From: Streptomyces sp. DH-12 | Lineage (GTDB): Bacteria > Actinomycetota > Actinomycetes > Streptomycetales > Streptomycetaceae | Direction: 5' to 3' | DNA: 64,000 nt | Assembly: GCF_002899455.1 (NCBI RefSeq) | Contig: NZ_PPFB01000001.1 | Span: 2,696,501-2,760,500 of the forward strand | Shown: piece after piece, positions 17,364 to 28,139 of the stretch | Layout: the number at the start of each line of letters is the position of its first letter | Numbering within the stretch: position 1 is the stretch's first letter | Program-made: the position numbers and the translations under genes | The notes under the pieces: model-generated | Told to the model about the DNA's origin: nothing | The model's database searches: none | What the model saw: only the letters and a program-made list of their open reading frames with translations

Positions 17364-17772
17364 TCAGCACCCTTTCCAGCAGCGCGCGGTCCGGGCGGCC
17401 CGTGCCGTGGCCGGTGCCCGTCCCGTAGACACGGATCTTTCCCTGGTCCGCGAGGTCGCTCAGCAGGACGCGGACCACGCCGAGCGGCATCTTCAGCAGC
17501 GCGGCGATCTCGGCCACCGTCCGCAGACGGCGGCACAGTTCGACGATGGCACGCGCCTCCGGCATGATCCGGGCGAGGCCGCCGGAGGTGAGTTCCCTGC
17601 GTTCCTCGGCGGCCTCCAGCCCGGCGGCGCCGGCCGTGGCGCCGACGAACGTCTCCACCAGCAGCACGTGGCCGAAGCGGGTGCGGCCCCCGGTGAGCGA
17701 ATAGGGGCGCACCCGGGCGGGTTTGCGGTCACCGCCGCGCACGGGAAGGTGTTTCTTCGGGGCGCGGGTCAT
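17344..17772 (-). CDS. cvnC: Conservon DUF742 protein (CvnC-type)
   Basis: 142 residues. The basic N-terminus (KKHLPVRGGDRKPARVRPY) and the segment VRPYSLTGGRTR are typical of DUF742. It is followed by a winged-helix-like part, LCRRLRTVAEIAALLKMPLG then VVRVLLSDLADQGKIRVY. The family is thought to bridge the kinase/roadblock complex and the GTPase; direct DNA binding is not established. It starts with ATG at 17772, overlapping the roadblock gene by ATGA. It overlaps the GTPase gene by 20 bases. Confidence 0.9.
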   Translation of the reverse strand: MTRAPKKHLPVRGGDRKPARVRPYSLTGGRTRFGHVLLVETFVGATAGAAGLEAAEERRELTSGGLARIMPEARAIVELCRRLRTVAEIAALLKMPLGVVRVLLSDLADQGKIRVYGTGTGHGTGRPDRALLERVLSGLRRL

Positions 17773-18317
17773 CGGGGGCTCCCGGCGGACTCGTGCTCCC
17801 CGCCTCCCGCCGACTCGAGGTTCCTGCGGAGCTCGCTGCGGAGCTCGGGGGTCAGGACGTGGCCGGCGCGGCCCACGAAGAGGGCCATGTGGTACGCCAC
17901 GACGCTCATGTCGCAGTCCGCCGAGCCGTGCACGCCGAGCAGCGAGCCGTCGCTGATCGACATCACGAAGAGGCTGCCCTCGTCCATGGAGACCATCGTG
18001 TGCTTGACGGACCCGTAGTCCATCAGCTTCGAGGCGCCGACGGTGAGGCTGCCGATGCCGGAGACGACGGTGGCCAGGTCGGCGGAGGAGCCGCGCGGGC
18101 CGGGCCGCCCCGCCCCCCGCTCGCCGGGTGCCGGGGCGACGCCGTCCGGGCCGCTGCGGGCCTGGGCGAGCGTTTCGTCGGAGGAGAGGAGCAGCAGGCC
18201 GTCGGAGGAGACCACCGCGACGGACAGGATGCCGGGCACCTCCTCGACGAGGTTCGTCAGCAGCCAGTGCAGGTTGCGGGCCTCACTGCTCAGTCCGAAG
18301 GTACTGGGCGCGGTCAA
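17769..18317 (-). CDS. cvnB: Conservon roadblock/LC7-domain protein (CvnB-type)
   Basis: 182 residues. The N-terminal ARNLHWLLTNLVEEVPGILS, then VAVVSSDGLLLLSSDETL, is the roadblock core. A Gly/Pro-rich insert (about 55-78) interrupts it, and DLATVVSGIGSLTVGASKLM plus LGVHGSADCDMSVVAYHMAL complete it. This domain acts as GTPase-activating or scaffolding partner for the CvnD GTPase. The start is TTG 18317 inside TTGA, coupled to the kinase stop. The loop insert is longer than I remember for most CvnB proteins. Confidence 0.92.
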   Translation of the reverse strand: MTAPSTFGLSSEARNLHWLLTNLVEEVPGILSVAVVSSDGLLLLSSDETLAQARSGPDGVAPAPGERGAGRPGPRGSSADLATVVSGIGSLTVGASKLMDYGSVKHTMVSMDEGSLFVMSISDGSLLGVHGSADCDMSVVAYHMALFVGRAGHVLTPELRSELRRNLESAGGGEHESAGSPR

Positions 18318-21300
18318 CTGCTTGCCTCCTCGACAGTGCCCCCCGTGGCTTCCTCGGTTGCGGCGTCCGTGCCGGACGGCGTCCGGTCCCCGCGGGACCG
18401 CTCGGCCGCCAGCTCCGCCTCGGCGTCCCGCCGTCCGGCGTCCGCGCCCCGGCGGAAACCGCCGAGCCGCCGGCGCAGGGCCTCGGCGTCCACCGACCCC
18501 GACCGCGACCGCGGGGGAGCGACCGGCGCGGTGATCTTCGGCGTCCGCTTCGGCAGTCCCTTGGCGGTGACGGGTTCGTCCTCGGCAGGGCCGTCGGCGA
18601 CCCGCGCGTGCTCGGGCCGGCCGGCGGCGTCACCGGTGACGGGGCGGTCCGGCAGCCCGGCGCGGGACTCCTGCGCAGCGGCGGGTGCGGGGGCGGGGCC
18701 CCCGGGCGCCTGTGCCGCTTCGGGCGCGGGCCCGGTGCCGTGCGCGGGTGCGTGCCCGGAGCCCGGGCGTACGGCCTCGTCGGCGGGCGGGGCGGTCCCG
18801 GCGCCGTGGCCTCCGGCCGCCGTGGGGCGGTCGTCGGACGCCGCGTCCCCGGCCCCCGCCGGGGCACGGCCGTCCGGCTGGGCCGGGATGAACAACTCCA
18901 TGGTGGTCTCGGCGGGGCGCTCGGCCGGGGCCTGCGCCTCCGGCTCGGGGGCGCCCCGGCTCGGCTCCGGCGCCGAGGCGGCCTCGCCGGGAGCAGGCCC
19001 GGTCCCGGCGGCCGAGGCGGCCGCGTGCGGCTCCGAGGCCTGGGGGGCGACCGGGGTGGTCTCGCTGCCGGGGAGCGGTTCCTCGCCGGCGACGGGGGGA
19101 ACCGTGTGCGCGGCGGGCGCGTCCGCGTCGCCCGGGACTCCCGTGCGGGACTGCGCCCCCTCCGCGGTTCCCGAAGCGGTCCCGCCAGAGGCCGGGCCCG
19201 CCACCGCGCCAGGGGCAGCCGCCTGCACGGCGGGCGCGTCCGGGGCGGCCGGGGCGGACCCGCCCCGGGCCTGTTCCGCGGCGGAGCCGGCGGCCGCGTG
19301 CGGGGCCGGGGGCTCCGGTTCGGTCACGGCGGCCGGAGCGGCCTCGTCCGGGCCGTGCGACGTACCGGTGTCCGGCGTCGTCGGGGTGTCCGCAGCGGAC
19401 GGCGCCTCCGCCGCGGCCGAGGGCTCCGGGGTCTCCCCCGCCTCCTGCGCGCCCCGCGCGTCCGCGCTCGCCCCCTCGGACGCGGGCGGCGTCTCCGAGG
19501 CGGCCGAGCTGGACGTCCCGGCCGCCGCGTGGGCCTCCAGGGCCTTCTCCACGAGGTCGACCAGCGGGTCGCCCGACGTGCCGCGGCCCCGCAGCTCGTT
19601 GGAGTTGGCCTCGGCGTCGGCGCCCGGCAGGGACACCGTGGGGGTGCCGTCGGGGACGGACGAGGGGGCGGACGAGGGGACGGCCGTGGGCGTGGCGGGG
19701 GCCAGCAGGGGGTCCGGCAGGACGACCACCGCGGCGATCCCGCCCTGCTTCTGCTTGCGCAGCCGCACCCGCACCCCGTGCCGGTGGGCGAGCCGGGCCA
19801 CGACGTACAGGCCGAGGCCGAGGCCGTCGTCGGACTCCGCGTCGTACGCCGCCTCCGGGTCGAACTCGGACAGCCGGGTGTTGAGCCGCTCCAGCCGGTC
19901 CTCGGCCATGCCGATGCCCTCGTCCTGGACGGAGAGCATGACCTCGCCGTTCTCCAGCAGCCAGCCGGAGACCTCGACGGGCCCGTCGGGCGGGGAGAAC
20001 GAGGTCGCGTTCTCCATGAGTTCGGCGAGCAGGTGGGACAGGTCGTCCGCGGCGAACCCGGCGATGTGCGCGTGCGGCGGCAGCGCGGCGATCCGCACCC
20101 GCTCGTACCGCTCGATCTCGCTCACCGCGGCCCGTACGACGTCGACCAGCGGGACCGGGCCCGCGGTCTGCCGGCCGTGCTCGGCGCCGGCGAGGACCAG
20201 CAGGTTCTCGCTGTGCCGGCGCATCACCGTGGCGAAGTGGTCGAGCTTGAACAGCGTGGCCAGGCGGTCGGGGTCGTCCTCCCGCTGCTCCAGCCCCTCG
20301 ATGACGCCGAGCTGCCGCTCGACCAGGCCGAGGGTGCGCAGGGCGAGGTTGACGAAGGTGCCGTCGATGCTGTGGCGCATCCGCTCCATGCGGGCGGTGG
20401 CCTCGGCGAGTTCGCTGCGCAGTTCCTCGCGGGCGTCGGCCATCTTCTGCCGCTGCCCGACGAGGTGCTTGCGGTCGGCCTCCAGCGTGGCGATCCGCTG
20501 GGCGAGTCCGGCGGCGTGCGCGTGCAGGGCGTTGACGGAGCGGACGACCTGCGCGAACTCGTCGTTGCGGCCGGTGAAGGTGACCGGCTCCTCGGCGGCC
20601 GGGTCCTCCGCCTCGGCGAGCCGGGCGGAGCCGCGGCGCAGCACCGACAGCGGCCGGGTGAGGCTGCGGGCCATCGCGGTGGCGACGCCGACCGCGAGCA
20701 GCATGAGGGCGCCGAGGACGGCGATCCGGATCTCCAGCTCGGTGACGTCCTCGTCGCGGAGCTGGGCGAGGTCCTTGGTGCGCTGGTCGAACAGCGCGGC
20801 CTCGACGCCGCGCATCATGTCGATCCGCGCGGTGAGCGCCGCCGCCAGCTTCTCGGTGCCGGTGTCGAGCTCGGAGTCGGAGAGGGTCGGCTTGTCGGTG
20901 AGCTTCCCGAGGTACTCCTCGGCGGTGTCCACCTCGGGGCCGGTGACCGTGGAGTCGTAGGAGGCGCGGGCGGCCTTCGGGGCGGCGTCGCGGAAGCCGG
21001 CGAGGGCCGCGTCGGAGCGGACCCGTGCCTGGAGCGCGGCGGCGGACAGTTCGTCGCGCCGCTTCTCGTCGGCCTCCGACGTGCTGCCGACGGTGACCGG
21101 CAGGCCGGTGACCGGGTCGAGCACGGTCTCGGTGGTGCTGGGCACGTTCAGCGCGGCGAGCAGCAGCCCGCGGGTGGCGGCGGCCTGCTGGACGGCCGTG
21201 TCCAGCTCGGCGAGCGCGTGGCCGCCGGAGCCCGCGCGGGGCGGGGTCCGGTCGGCCAGCCGCGCGGCGAGCCGGTGCAGCTGGGAGATGACGGTGGAGT

Positions 21301-21790
21301 ACGCCTGGTGCGCCTCCAGCGCGCTGCTCTTGCCGGTGAGGGCGGCGCGGCGTACGGCGGCGACGGCGTCGAGCTCGTCGCGCAGCGCCTGCGAGGTGTC
21401 CTCGTCGGCGCGCAGTTCCTCGACCTGGCGGTCCACCCGGGCGCTGTGCTCCTCGGAGGGCGCCTCGGACTCGGGACGGCCCGCCGCGATGTAGGGGACG
21501 ACCTCGTCGCGCTCGTCGGCCAGGGAGTGGGCCAGGGTGAGCGCGTCCTCGGTCCGCTCGGCGAGGGTCACCAGTTCCTGGGCGTCGTGCAGCTGCTGGG
21601 AGGCCGCCAGCACGGAGGGCGCCCCCGCCCCGGCGATCGCCGCGGCCACCACGGCGACGGCGACGACGAGACGGTTGCGTACGTGGGTGGGGCGGCCCCT
21701 GCCGACGGTGGGCGTCTGCTGCGCGTCCCCCGCGAGGGCCGCCTGCTTGTCCTTGCGACGAGGCCGCGTCTTCTGCACCGGTGCTCGCAT
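18314..21790 (-). CDS. cvnA: Conservon membrane histidine kinase with nitrate/sulfonate-type sensor domain (CvnA-type)
   Basis: 1158 residues. After a basic N-terminus come a membrane helix (LVVAVAVVAAAIAGAGAPSV), an extracytoplasmic four-helix domain of NIT type (about 70-350), a second membrane helix (LGALMLLAVGVATAMA) and HAMP-like sequence. A coiled-coil dimerisation region and an ATPase domain follow (N-box LAELMENATSFSPPDGP, G-box EGIGMAEDRL and DDGLGLGLYVVARLAHRHG). Residues from about 695 to the end are a roughly 460-residue Ala/Pro/Glu/Gly-rich disordered tail, as in other CvnA proteins. ATG 21790 lies only a base or so after AGCAGGA; the GTG four codons later is an alternative. No clear phosphoacceptor HxxxP is present. 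Confidence 0.9.
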   Translation of the reverse strand: MRAPVQKTRPRRKDKQAALAGDAQQTPTVGRGRPTHVRNRLVVAVAVVAAAIAGAGAPSVLAASQQLHDAQELVTLAERTEDALTLAHSLADERDEVVPYIAAGRPESEAPSEEHSARVDRQVEELRADEDTSQALRDELDAVAAVRRAALTGKSSALEAHQAYSTVISQLHRLAARLADRTPPRAGSGGHALAELDTAVQQAAATRGLLLAALNVPSTTETVLDPVTGLPVTVGSTSEADEKRRDELSAAALQARVRSDAALAGFRDAAPKAARASYDSTVTGPEVDTAEEYLGKLTDKPTLSDSELDTGTEKLAAALTARIDMMRGVEAALFDQRTKDLAQLRDEDVTELEIRIAVLGALMLLAVGVATAMARSLTRPLSVLRRGSARLAEAEDPAAEEPVTFTGRNDEFAQVVRSVNALHAHAAGLAQRIATLEADRKHLVGQRQKMADAREELRSELAEATARMERMRHSIDGTFVNLALRTLGLVERQLGVIEGLEQREDDPDRLATLFKLDHFATVMRRHSENLLVLAGAEHGRQTAGPVPLVDVVRAAVSEIERYERVRIAALPPHAHIAGFAADDLSHLLAELMENATSFSPPDGPVEVSGWLLENGEVMLSVQDEGIGMAEDRLERLNTRLSEFDPEAAYDAESDDGLGLGLYVVARLAHRHGVRVRLRKQKQGGIAAVVVLPDPLLAPATPTAVPSSAPSSVPDGTPTVSLPGADAEANSNELRGRGTSGDPLVDLVEKALEAHAAAGTSSSAASETPPASEGASADARGAQEAGETPEPSAAAEAPSAADTPTTPDTGTSHGPDEAAPAAVTEPEPPAPHAAAGSAAEQARGGSAPAAPDAPAVQAAAPGAVAGPASGGTASGTAEGAQSRTGVPGDADAPAAHTVPPVAGEEPLPGSETTPVAPQASEPHAAASAAGTGPAPGEAASAPEPSRGAPEPEAQAPAERPAETTMELFIPAQPDGRAPAGAGDAASDDRPTAAGGHGAGTAPPADEAVRPGSGHAPAHGTGPAPEAAQAPGGPAPAPAAAQESRAGLPDRPVTGDAAGRPEHARVADGPAEDEPVTAKGLPKRTPKITAPVAPPRSRSGSVDAEALRRRLGGFRRGADAGRRDAEAELAAERSRGDRTPSGTDAATEEATGGTVEEASS

Positions 21791-22183
21791 TCCTGCTCGT
21801 GTACCCGTGGGCCCGGGTGACGCTCCGTCAACGGGCGCGGGCGCGTTCCCCGAGCCGCTGGCCGCGCTCGGACAGCGAGGCCCCCAACGCTCCCCGACCC
21901 TCCCAGCGCCCGTGGACAGCGGATGCGCATCACCTGACCCGCCACTCGAAGGAGTGAACATCGGAGGCGAGTTGAGGAGCAAGTTCCGTTGCGCCCCGCA
22001 GCGGACCCGGGCGGCACACCGGTTGGACGTCTGCGGCGGGCGGTGGCAATATTCGCCGCCACGCCTTCCCCTAGCCCTGCATTCCCTCCCAAATCAGGCG
22101 CTTGACCTGCGCGCCTGCGGAAGAACGGGCGGCCGTCGCCGGGCTCCGGCGATCGTCGCGGGGAGCTCGTGCAGACTGGCCGG
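21791..22183. other. Divergent intergenic region, 393 bp
   Basis: This gap lies between the conservon operon start (minus) and the PP2C-like gene (plus) and must carry both promoters. I see no hairpin, repeat or short gene with good support, and no clear -35/-10 pair. Confidence 0.4.
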
Positions 22184-22963
22184 ATGCGCACGGAACTCGT
22201 CTCGGAACCCGGTGCCCCGGGGCGCCCCAACGAGGACTTCGCGAGCGTCGCGCTCCCGGCGTCGGGGCAGGGCGGTGCGCTCGTGGTCCTCGACGGCGTC
22301 ACGCCGCCGCCGGACGGGGGCGGTTGTCTGCATTCGGTCCCCTGGTTCACCGCCCGGCTGGGCGGCGCGCTGACCGAACTGACCGTTTCCCTCCCGGATG
22401 TTCCGCCGGCCGGGCTGCTGTCCCGGGGCATCGCGCGCACGGCCGGGAGCCATGCCGCGACCTGTGACCTTTCTCACCCCCGGACGCCGCAGGCGACAGT
22501 GGTGCTGGCGCGCTGGTCACCCGACGCGGTGGACTGTCTGGTGCTGTCCGACTCGGTCCTGCTGGTGGAGTCGCCGGACGGCGCGGTCACGGCGGTCCGG
22601 GACGACCGGCTGGACCGGCTGCCCCGTTCGGCCCTGGTCAGCCACACCGTCGTGGACACCACCCTGCGGAACAAGGAGGGCGGCTTCTTCACCGCCGCTG
22701 CCGACCCGTCGGTGTCCTCACGCGCCGTCACCGTCTCCCTGCCCCGCGACCGGGTGCGCGCCCTGACGGCGCTGACGGACGGCGCGACCCGCTGGGTGGA
22801 CCGCTTCGGCGAGGGCGACTGGGCGGACTGCGTGGCCCTGATCCGCCAGGAGGGCGCCCGCAGTCTGGTGAAGCGCGTCCGCGCCCTGGAGCGGGACCGT
22901 CCCCCGGGCGGCAAGACCCACGACGACGCGACGGTCGTCCACGTCGAGCTGCCGCCGGGCTGA
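22184..22963 (+). CDS. PP2C-like protein phosphatase family protein
   Basis: A 259-residue soluble protein. It opens EPGAPGRPNEDFASV, like the PP2C start RxxNEDxxxV. LVVLDGVTPP contains the first DG metal site, ALTALTDGATRWVD the central TDG, and KTHDDATVVHVEL the terminal DD(A/N)T motif. All metal-binding acids are therefore in place, although the segment between is shorter than in canonical PP2C. It would dephosphorylate Ser/Thr proteins. ATG 22184 is chosen because the family starts with a strand leading to PNED. It is a single gene converging on a MarR gene across a strong hairpin. Confidence 0.78.
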   Translation: MRTELVSEPGAPGRPNEDFASVALPASGQGGALVVLDGVTPPPDGGGCLHSVPWFTARLGGALTELTVSLPDVPPAGLLSRGIARTAGSHAATCDLSHPRTPQATVVLARWSPDAVDCLVLSDSVLLVESPDGAVTAVRDDRLDRLPRSALVSHTVVDTTLRNKEGGFFTAAADPSVSSRAVTVSLPRDRVRALTALTDGATRWVDRFGEGDWADCVALIRQEGARSLVKRVRALERDRPPGGKTHDDATVVHVELPPG

Positions 22964-22996
22964 CGGCGTCACCCGCACGGCCGGCCGGTGACGCCG
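22964..22996. terminator. Bidirectional hairpin between PP2C-like and MarR genes
   Basis: CGGCGTCACC (22964-22973) pairs with GGTGACGCCG (22987-22996), a 10-bp perfect stem starting just after the PP2C-like stop. It sits between convergent genes and can serve both. Confidence 0.7.
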
Positions 22997-23070
22997 CCCC
23001 CTTGACGCCCCGTGGCCGCGTCGTCCGGGCGGCCGACCCGCCGGTGCGAAGCACCCGCACCGTGGGAGCC

Positions 23071-23565
23071 CTACCTCTCCGTCCCCCGGTTGAGCCGGTG
23101 CAGCAGCCGGGCCAGCTCGGCGACCTCCGCCGGGTCCCAGTCGGCGAAGCGGCCGGCGTAGCGGGCGCGGCGGGCCTCGCGGACGCGGCTCACGCGGTGG
23201 CGGCCCTCCTCCGTGAGGGTGACCAGCCAGGCACGGCCGTCGGCGGGGTCGGGCTCGCGGACCACCAGCCCGAGGTCCTCCAGGGCGCGCAGCTGACGGG
23301 ACATCGTCGCCTTGCCGACGCCGATGTAGGCGGCGAGTTCGGTGGCCCGCTGCCGCCCGCACTCCTCCAGACGGACCAGCAGCCCGTACGCGGACGGCTC
23401 GAGGTCGGGGTGGACCTCGCGCGCCATCTCCCCCTGGTTGGCCCGGGCGCGTCGCAGCAGGACCGTCAACTCGCGTTCCAGCGCCAGGAGCGCGGGCTGT
23501 TCCGCACCGGACCCGGGTTCCGGCGAGGCGGCGTGCTCCCCGCCGCCGTTTCCGTCTTCGTGCAC
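23071..23565 (-). CDS. MarR-family transcriptional regulator
   Basis: 164 residues. The winged helix-turn-helix reads SAYGLLVRLEECGRQRATEL then AAYIGVGKATMSRQLRALED and LGLVVREPDPADGRAWLVTL, which includes the MarR wing with DxR. An N-terminal disordered extension of about 30 residues precedes it. Start ATG 23565; upstream is the GH25 promoter region, divergently arranged, so control of the lysozyme gene or autoregulation is possible but not shown. Ligand unknown. Confidence 0.9.
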   Translation of the reverse strand: MHEDGNGGGEHAASPEPGSGAEQPALLALERELTVLLRRARANQGEMAREVHPDLEPSAYGLLVRLEECGRQRATELAAYIGVGKATMSRQLRALEDLGLVVREPDPADGRAWLVTLTEEGRHRVSRVREARRARYAGRFADWDPAEVAELARLLHRLNRGTER

Positions 23566-23793
23566 GTTGGCCCCTGCCTCGGTTTCCCGTTCTGAAAGTT
23601 TCCGCCGAGTGGCGGCGTCGCCGCGGCTCCACCAGTATTTCGCAGGCGTAGACCAACGGCAGTGCCCGGTGTTCGCGCCCGCCGCCGCGGTCGGCGCCCC
23701 GCGGTTTCCCCGTCAGACCCTCACGCGGCATGCCCACCGCATGCGAGGCGGGTCACCTTCCGGGTACGTCCCGTGACCGTTCGGAGATGCGTC

Positions 23794-24624
23794 ATGCCTG
23801 TGCACAGACCCCGCCTCGTCCGCATACGCGCGCTCGGCGCCGCCGGCGCCGTCCTGCTCGCGCTGCTCGCCCTCCCGCGGACCGCCGCCGTCGCCGACGG
23901 CGCCGCCCCGACCGTCCCACCCCGCGGCTCCGCCCGCATGGGCATGGGCGTCCTCGCCCACGACGGCCGGGCCGGCCTGCCCACCGCCCGCTCCGCCCGG
24001 ACGGAGGGCGTGGACGTCTCCAGCCACCAGGGCGACGTCGCCTGGGCCGCCCTGTGGGACGGCGGGGTGCGCTGGGCCTACGCCAAGGCCACGGAGGGCA
24101 CGTACTACACCAACCCGTACCACCCGCAGCAGTACAACGGCTCCTACGACGTCGGCATGGTCCGCGGCGCCTACCACTTCGCGACGCCCGACACCGCGAG
24201 CGGCGCCGCGCAGGCCGACTACTTCGTGGACCGCGGCGGCGCCTGGTCCGCCGACGGACGCACCCTGCCCGGCGTCCTGGACATCGAGTGGAACCCCTAC
24301 GGCGACGCCTGCTACGGCAAGTCGGCGGGCGCCATGGTGAGCTGGATCCGCGACTTCCTCGACCGCTACCGCGCCCGCACCGGCCGCGACGCCGTCCTCT
24401 ACACCGCCACCAGCTGGTGGAAGCAGTGCACCGGCGACTACGCCGGCTTCGCCGCCGGCACCCCGCTGTGGATCGCCCGGTACGCCTCCACCGTCGGCGA
24501 ACTGCCCGCCGGCTGGAGCACGTACACGATGTGGCAGTACACCTCGACCGGCCCGACGGTCGGCGACCACGACCGCTTCAACGGCACCCTCGACCGGGTG
24601 CGGGCCTTCGCCGCCGGCGACTGA
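23794..24624 (+). CDS. Secreted GH25 lysozyme (N,O-diacetylmuramidase)
   Basis: 276 residues. The signal peptide is RLVRIRALGAAGAVLLALLA with cleavage near VADGA. The GH25 barrel begins EGVDVSSHQGDVAWAAL with Asp74, and has RWAYAKATEGTYYTNPY, then VLDIEWNPYGDAC with catalytic Glu165, and ends MWQYTSTGP. Family members (cellosyl) cut N-acetylmuramyl-glucosamine bonds, including O-acetylated wall. No wall-binding repeats are attached, so it is a free secreted enzyme. I chose ATG 23794, as the signal peptide begins there; the frame runs open upstream through low-complexity sequence. A hairpin separates it from lon. Confidence 0.93.
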   Translation: MPVHRPRLVRIRALGAAGAVLLALLALPRTAAVADGAAPTVPPRGSARMGMGVLAHDGRAGLPTARSARTEGVDVSSHQGDVAWAALWDGGVRWAYAKATEGTYYTNPYHPQQYNGSYDVGMVRGAYHFATPDTASGAAQADYFVDRGGAWSADGRTLPGVLDIEWNPYGDACYGKSAGAMVSWIRDFLDRYRARTGRDAVLYTATSWWKQCTGDYAGFAAGTPLWIARYASTVGELPAGWSTYTMWQYTSTGPTVGDHDRFNGTLDRVRAFAAGD

Positions 24625-24707
24625 CCCGACGGCCCCGGCGCCGGCGCGGCGCCCCGGACACGGGACAGGCCCGGACGCCCGGCGCGGGAGCGGTCCGGGC
24701 CGGGGAA

Positions 24708-24741
24708 AGGGCCCGGGCCTCCCTCACGGGACCCGGGCCCT
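24708..24741. terminator. Bidirectional terminator between GH25 lysozyme and lon
   Basis: AGGGCCCGGG (24708-24717) pairs perfectly with CCCGGGCCCT (24732-24741) around a 14-base loop. It lies between the convergent stops at 24624 and 24761. Confidence 0.75.
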
Positions 24742-24760
24742 CCTCGTCCGGCAGCCCCGG

Positions 24761-27175
<2,415 letters not shown>

Positions 27176-27196
27176 GATCTCCCCTTCGGCAATCAA

Positions 27197-27217
27197 GTTG
27201 AGCTATGTCGACTCAAT
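27197..27217. promoter_or_regulatory. HAIR-type operator for HspR upstream of lon
   Basis: GTTGAGC-N7-ACTCAAT matches the HAIR consensus CTTGAGT-N7-ACTCAAG at 12 of 14 positions, mismatching only the outer base on each side and the last base of the first arm partly. It begins 22 bases upstream of the lon ATG, which places it in the promoter or start region, where HspR with DnaK represses lon in S. lividans. Confidence 0.8.
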
Positions 27218-27324
27218 GCAGGGGAGCCGCCGAATGTTCCCGGAGTCGCGTTCGCTCTGAGCGATCACCGGACCGGGCCCCACGGCCCCGGATCGCCGGG
27301 ACGGGGGCCTGCCAGGATGAACGC

Positions 27325-28014
27325 ATGTCCACCCCGTACGACATTCCCGAAGCTCCCGAAGTCCTGGACCGCCGCGAGGGCCCGTACGGCGAGGTCGCGC
27401 TGCGCAGGCACGGCGGTCTGCTGCAGATCATCGCCAACGGCTGCTTCCTGATGGACACCTCCGACGGGCGCTCCGAGCGGCTGCTCGTGGACGCCGCCCT
27501 GGCCGCCCTGGACCCGGAGGCGGCGGACCCGGGGGTGCTGATCGGCGGGCTGGGCGTCGGCTTCTCCCTGGCGCACGCGGCCGGGCAGCCGCGCTGGGGA
27601 CGGATCACGGTGGTGGAGCGGGAGCCCGCGATCATCGAGTGGCACCGCGCGGGCCCGCTGGCCGGGCTCTCCGGCGAGGCGCTCGCCGACCCCCGGACGG
27701 AGATCGTCGAGCAGGACCTGGTGGCCTACGTCAAGGAGACGTCCGACACGTTCGACGCGCTGTGCCTCGACATCGACAACGGGCCCGGCTGGACCGTCGA
27801 CGAGGGCAACGAGGGGCTGTACACGCCGGACGGACTCGCGGCCTGCGCAAGGGTGTTGAAGCCGCGCGGGGTCCTCGCGGTATGGTCCGCCAAGCCCTCT
27901 CCGGAATTCGAGGGAACCTTGCGGAATGCCGGGTTCCGGCAGGTGCGTACCGAAGAGATCCCCGTTGCCCGGGGCGTTCCGGACGCCGTGCACATCGGCG
28001 TCCGCCCTGGATAG
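27325..28014 (+). CDS. Spermidine synthase-like (polyamine aminopropyltransferase fold) protein
   Basis: 229 residues. The SAM/dcSAM-binding fold is visible: PGVLIGGLGVGFSLAHAAGQ, RITVVEREPAIIEWHR, a DPRTEIVEQDLVAYV element and FDALCLDIDNGPGWTVDE in place of the catalytic loop. AARVLKPRGVLAVWS closes the fold. The protein lacks the N-terminal beta domain of true spermidine synthases, and the usual catalytic DxxD loop reads DIDNGPG, so a different small-molecule transfer reaction is likely. Start ATG 27325 has AGGATG upstream. It diverges from lon, and a two-component operon follows 125 bases downstream. Confidence 0.75.
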   Translation: MSTPYDIPEAPEVLDRREGPYGEVALRRHGGLLQIIANGCFLMDTSDGRSERLLVDAALAALDPEAADPGVLIGGLGVGFSLAHAAGQPRWGRITVVEREPAIIEWHRAGPLAGLSGEALADPRTEIVEQDLVAYVKETSDTFDALCLDIDNGPGWTVDEGNEGLYTPDGLAACARVLKPRGVLAVWSAKPSPEFEGTLRNAGFRQVRTEEIPVARGVPDAVHIGVRPG

Positions 28015-28139
28015 CAAACCCGTGGTGCGTCCCCGTACGCTGCTGCCCTGGCGCGGATCATCCAAGCGTCGGTCGCAGTGATGCGCAGACGACGGATCAC
28101 CCCACGGATTCCGGAAAAAGCACACCTCAGGGGCGGGCG

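Noticed and set aside
17793..20960. A 1055-codon open frame on the plus strand opposite the conservon genes
   Set aside because: It is the antisense shadow of cvnA/cvnB: Ser/Ala/Pro-rich, no domain, and it is explained by third-position GC bias of the real minus-strand genes.
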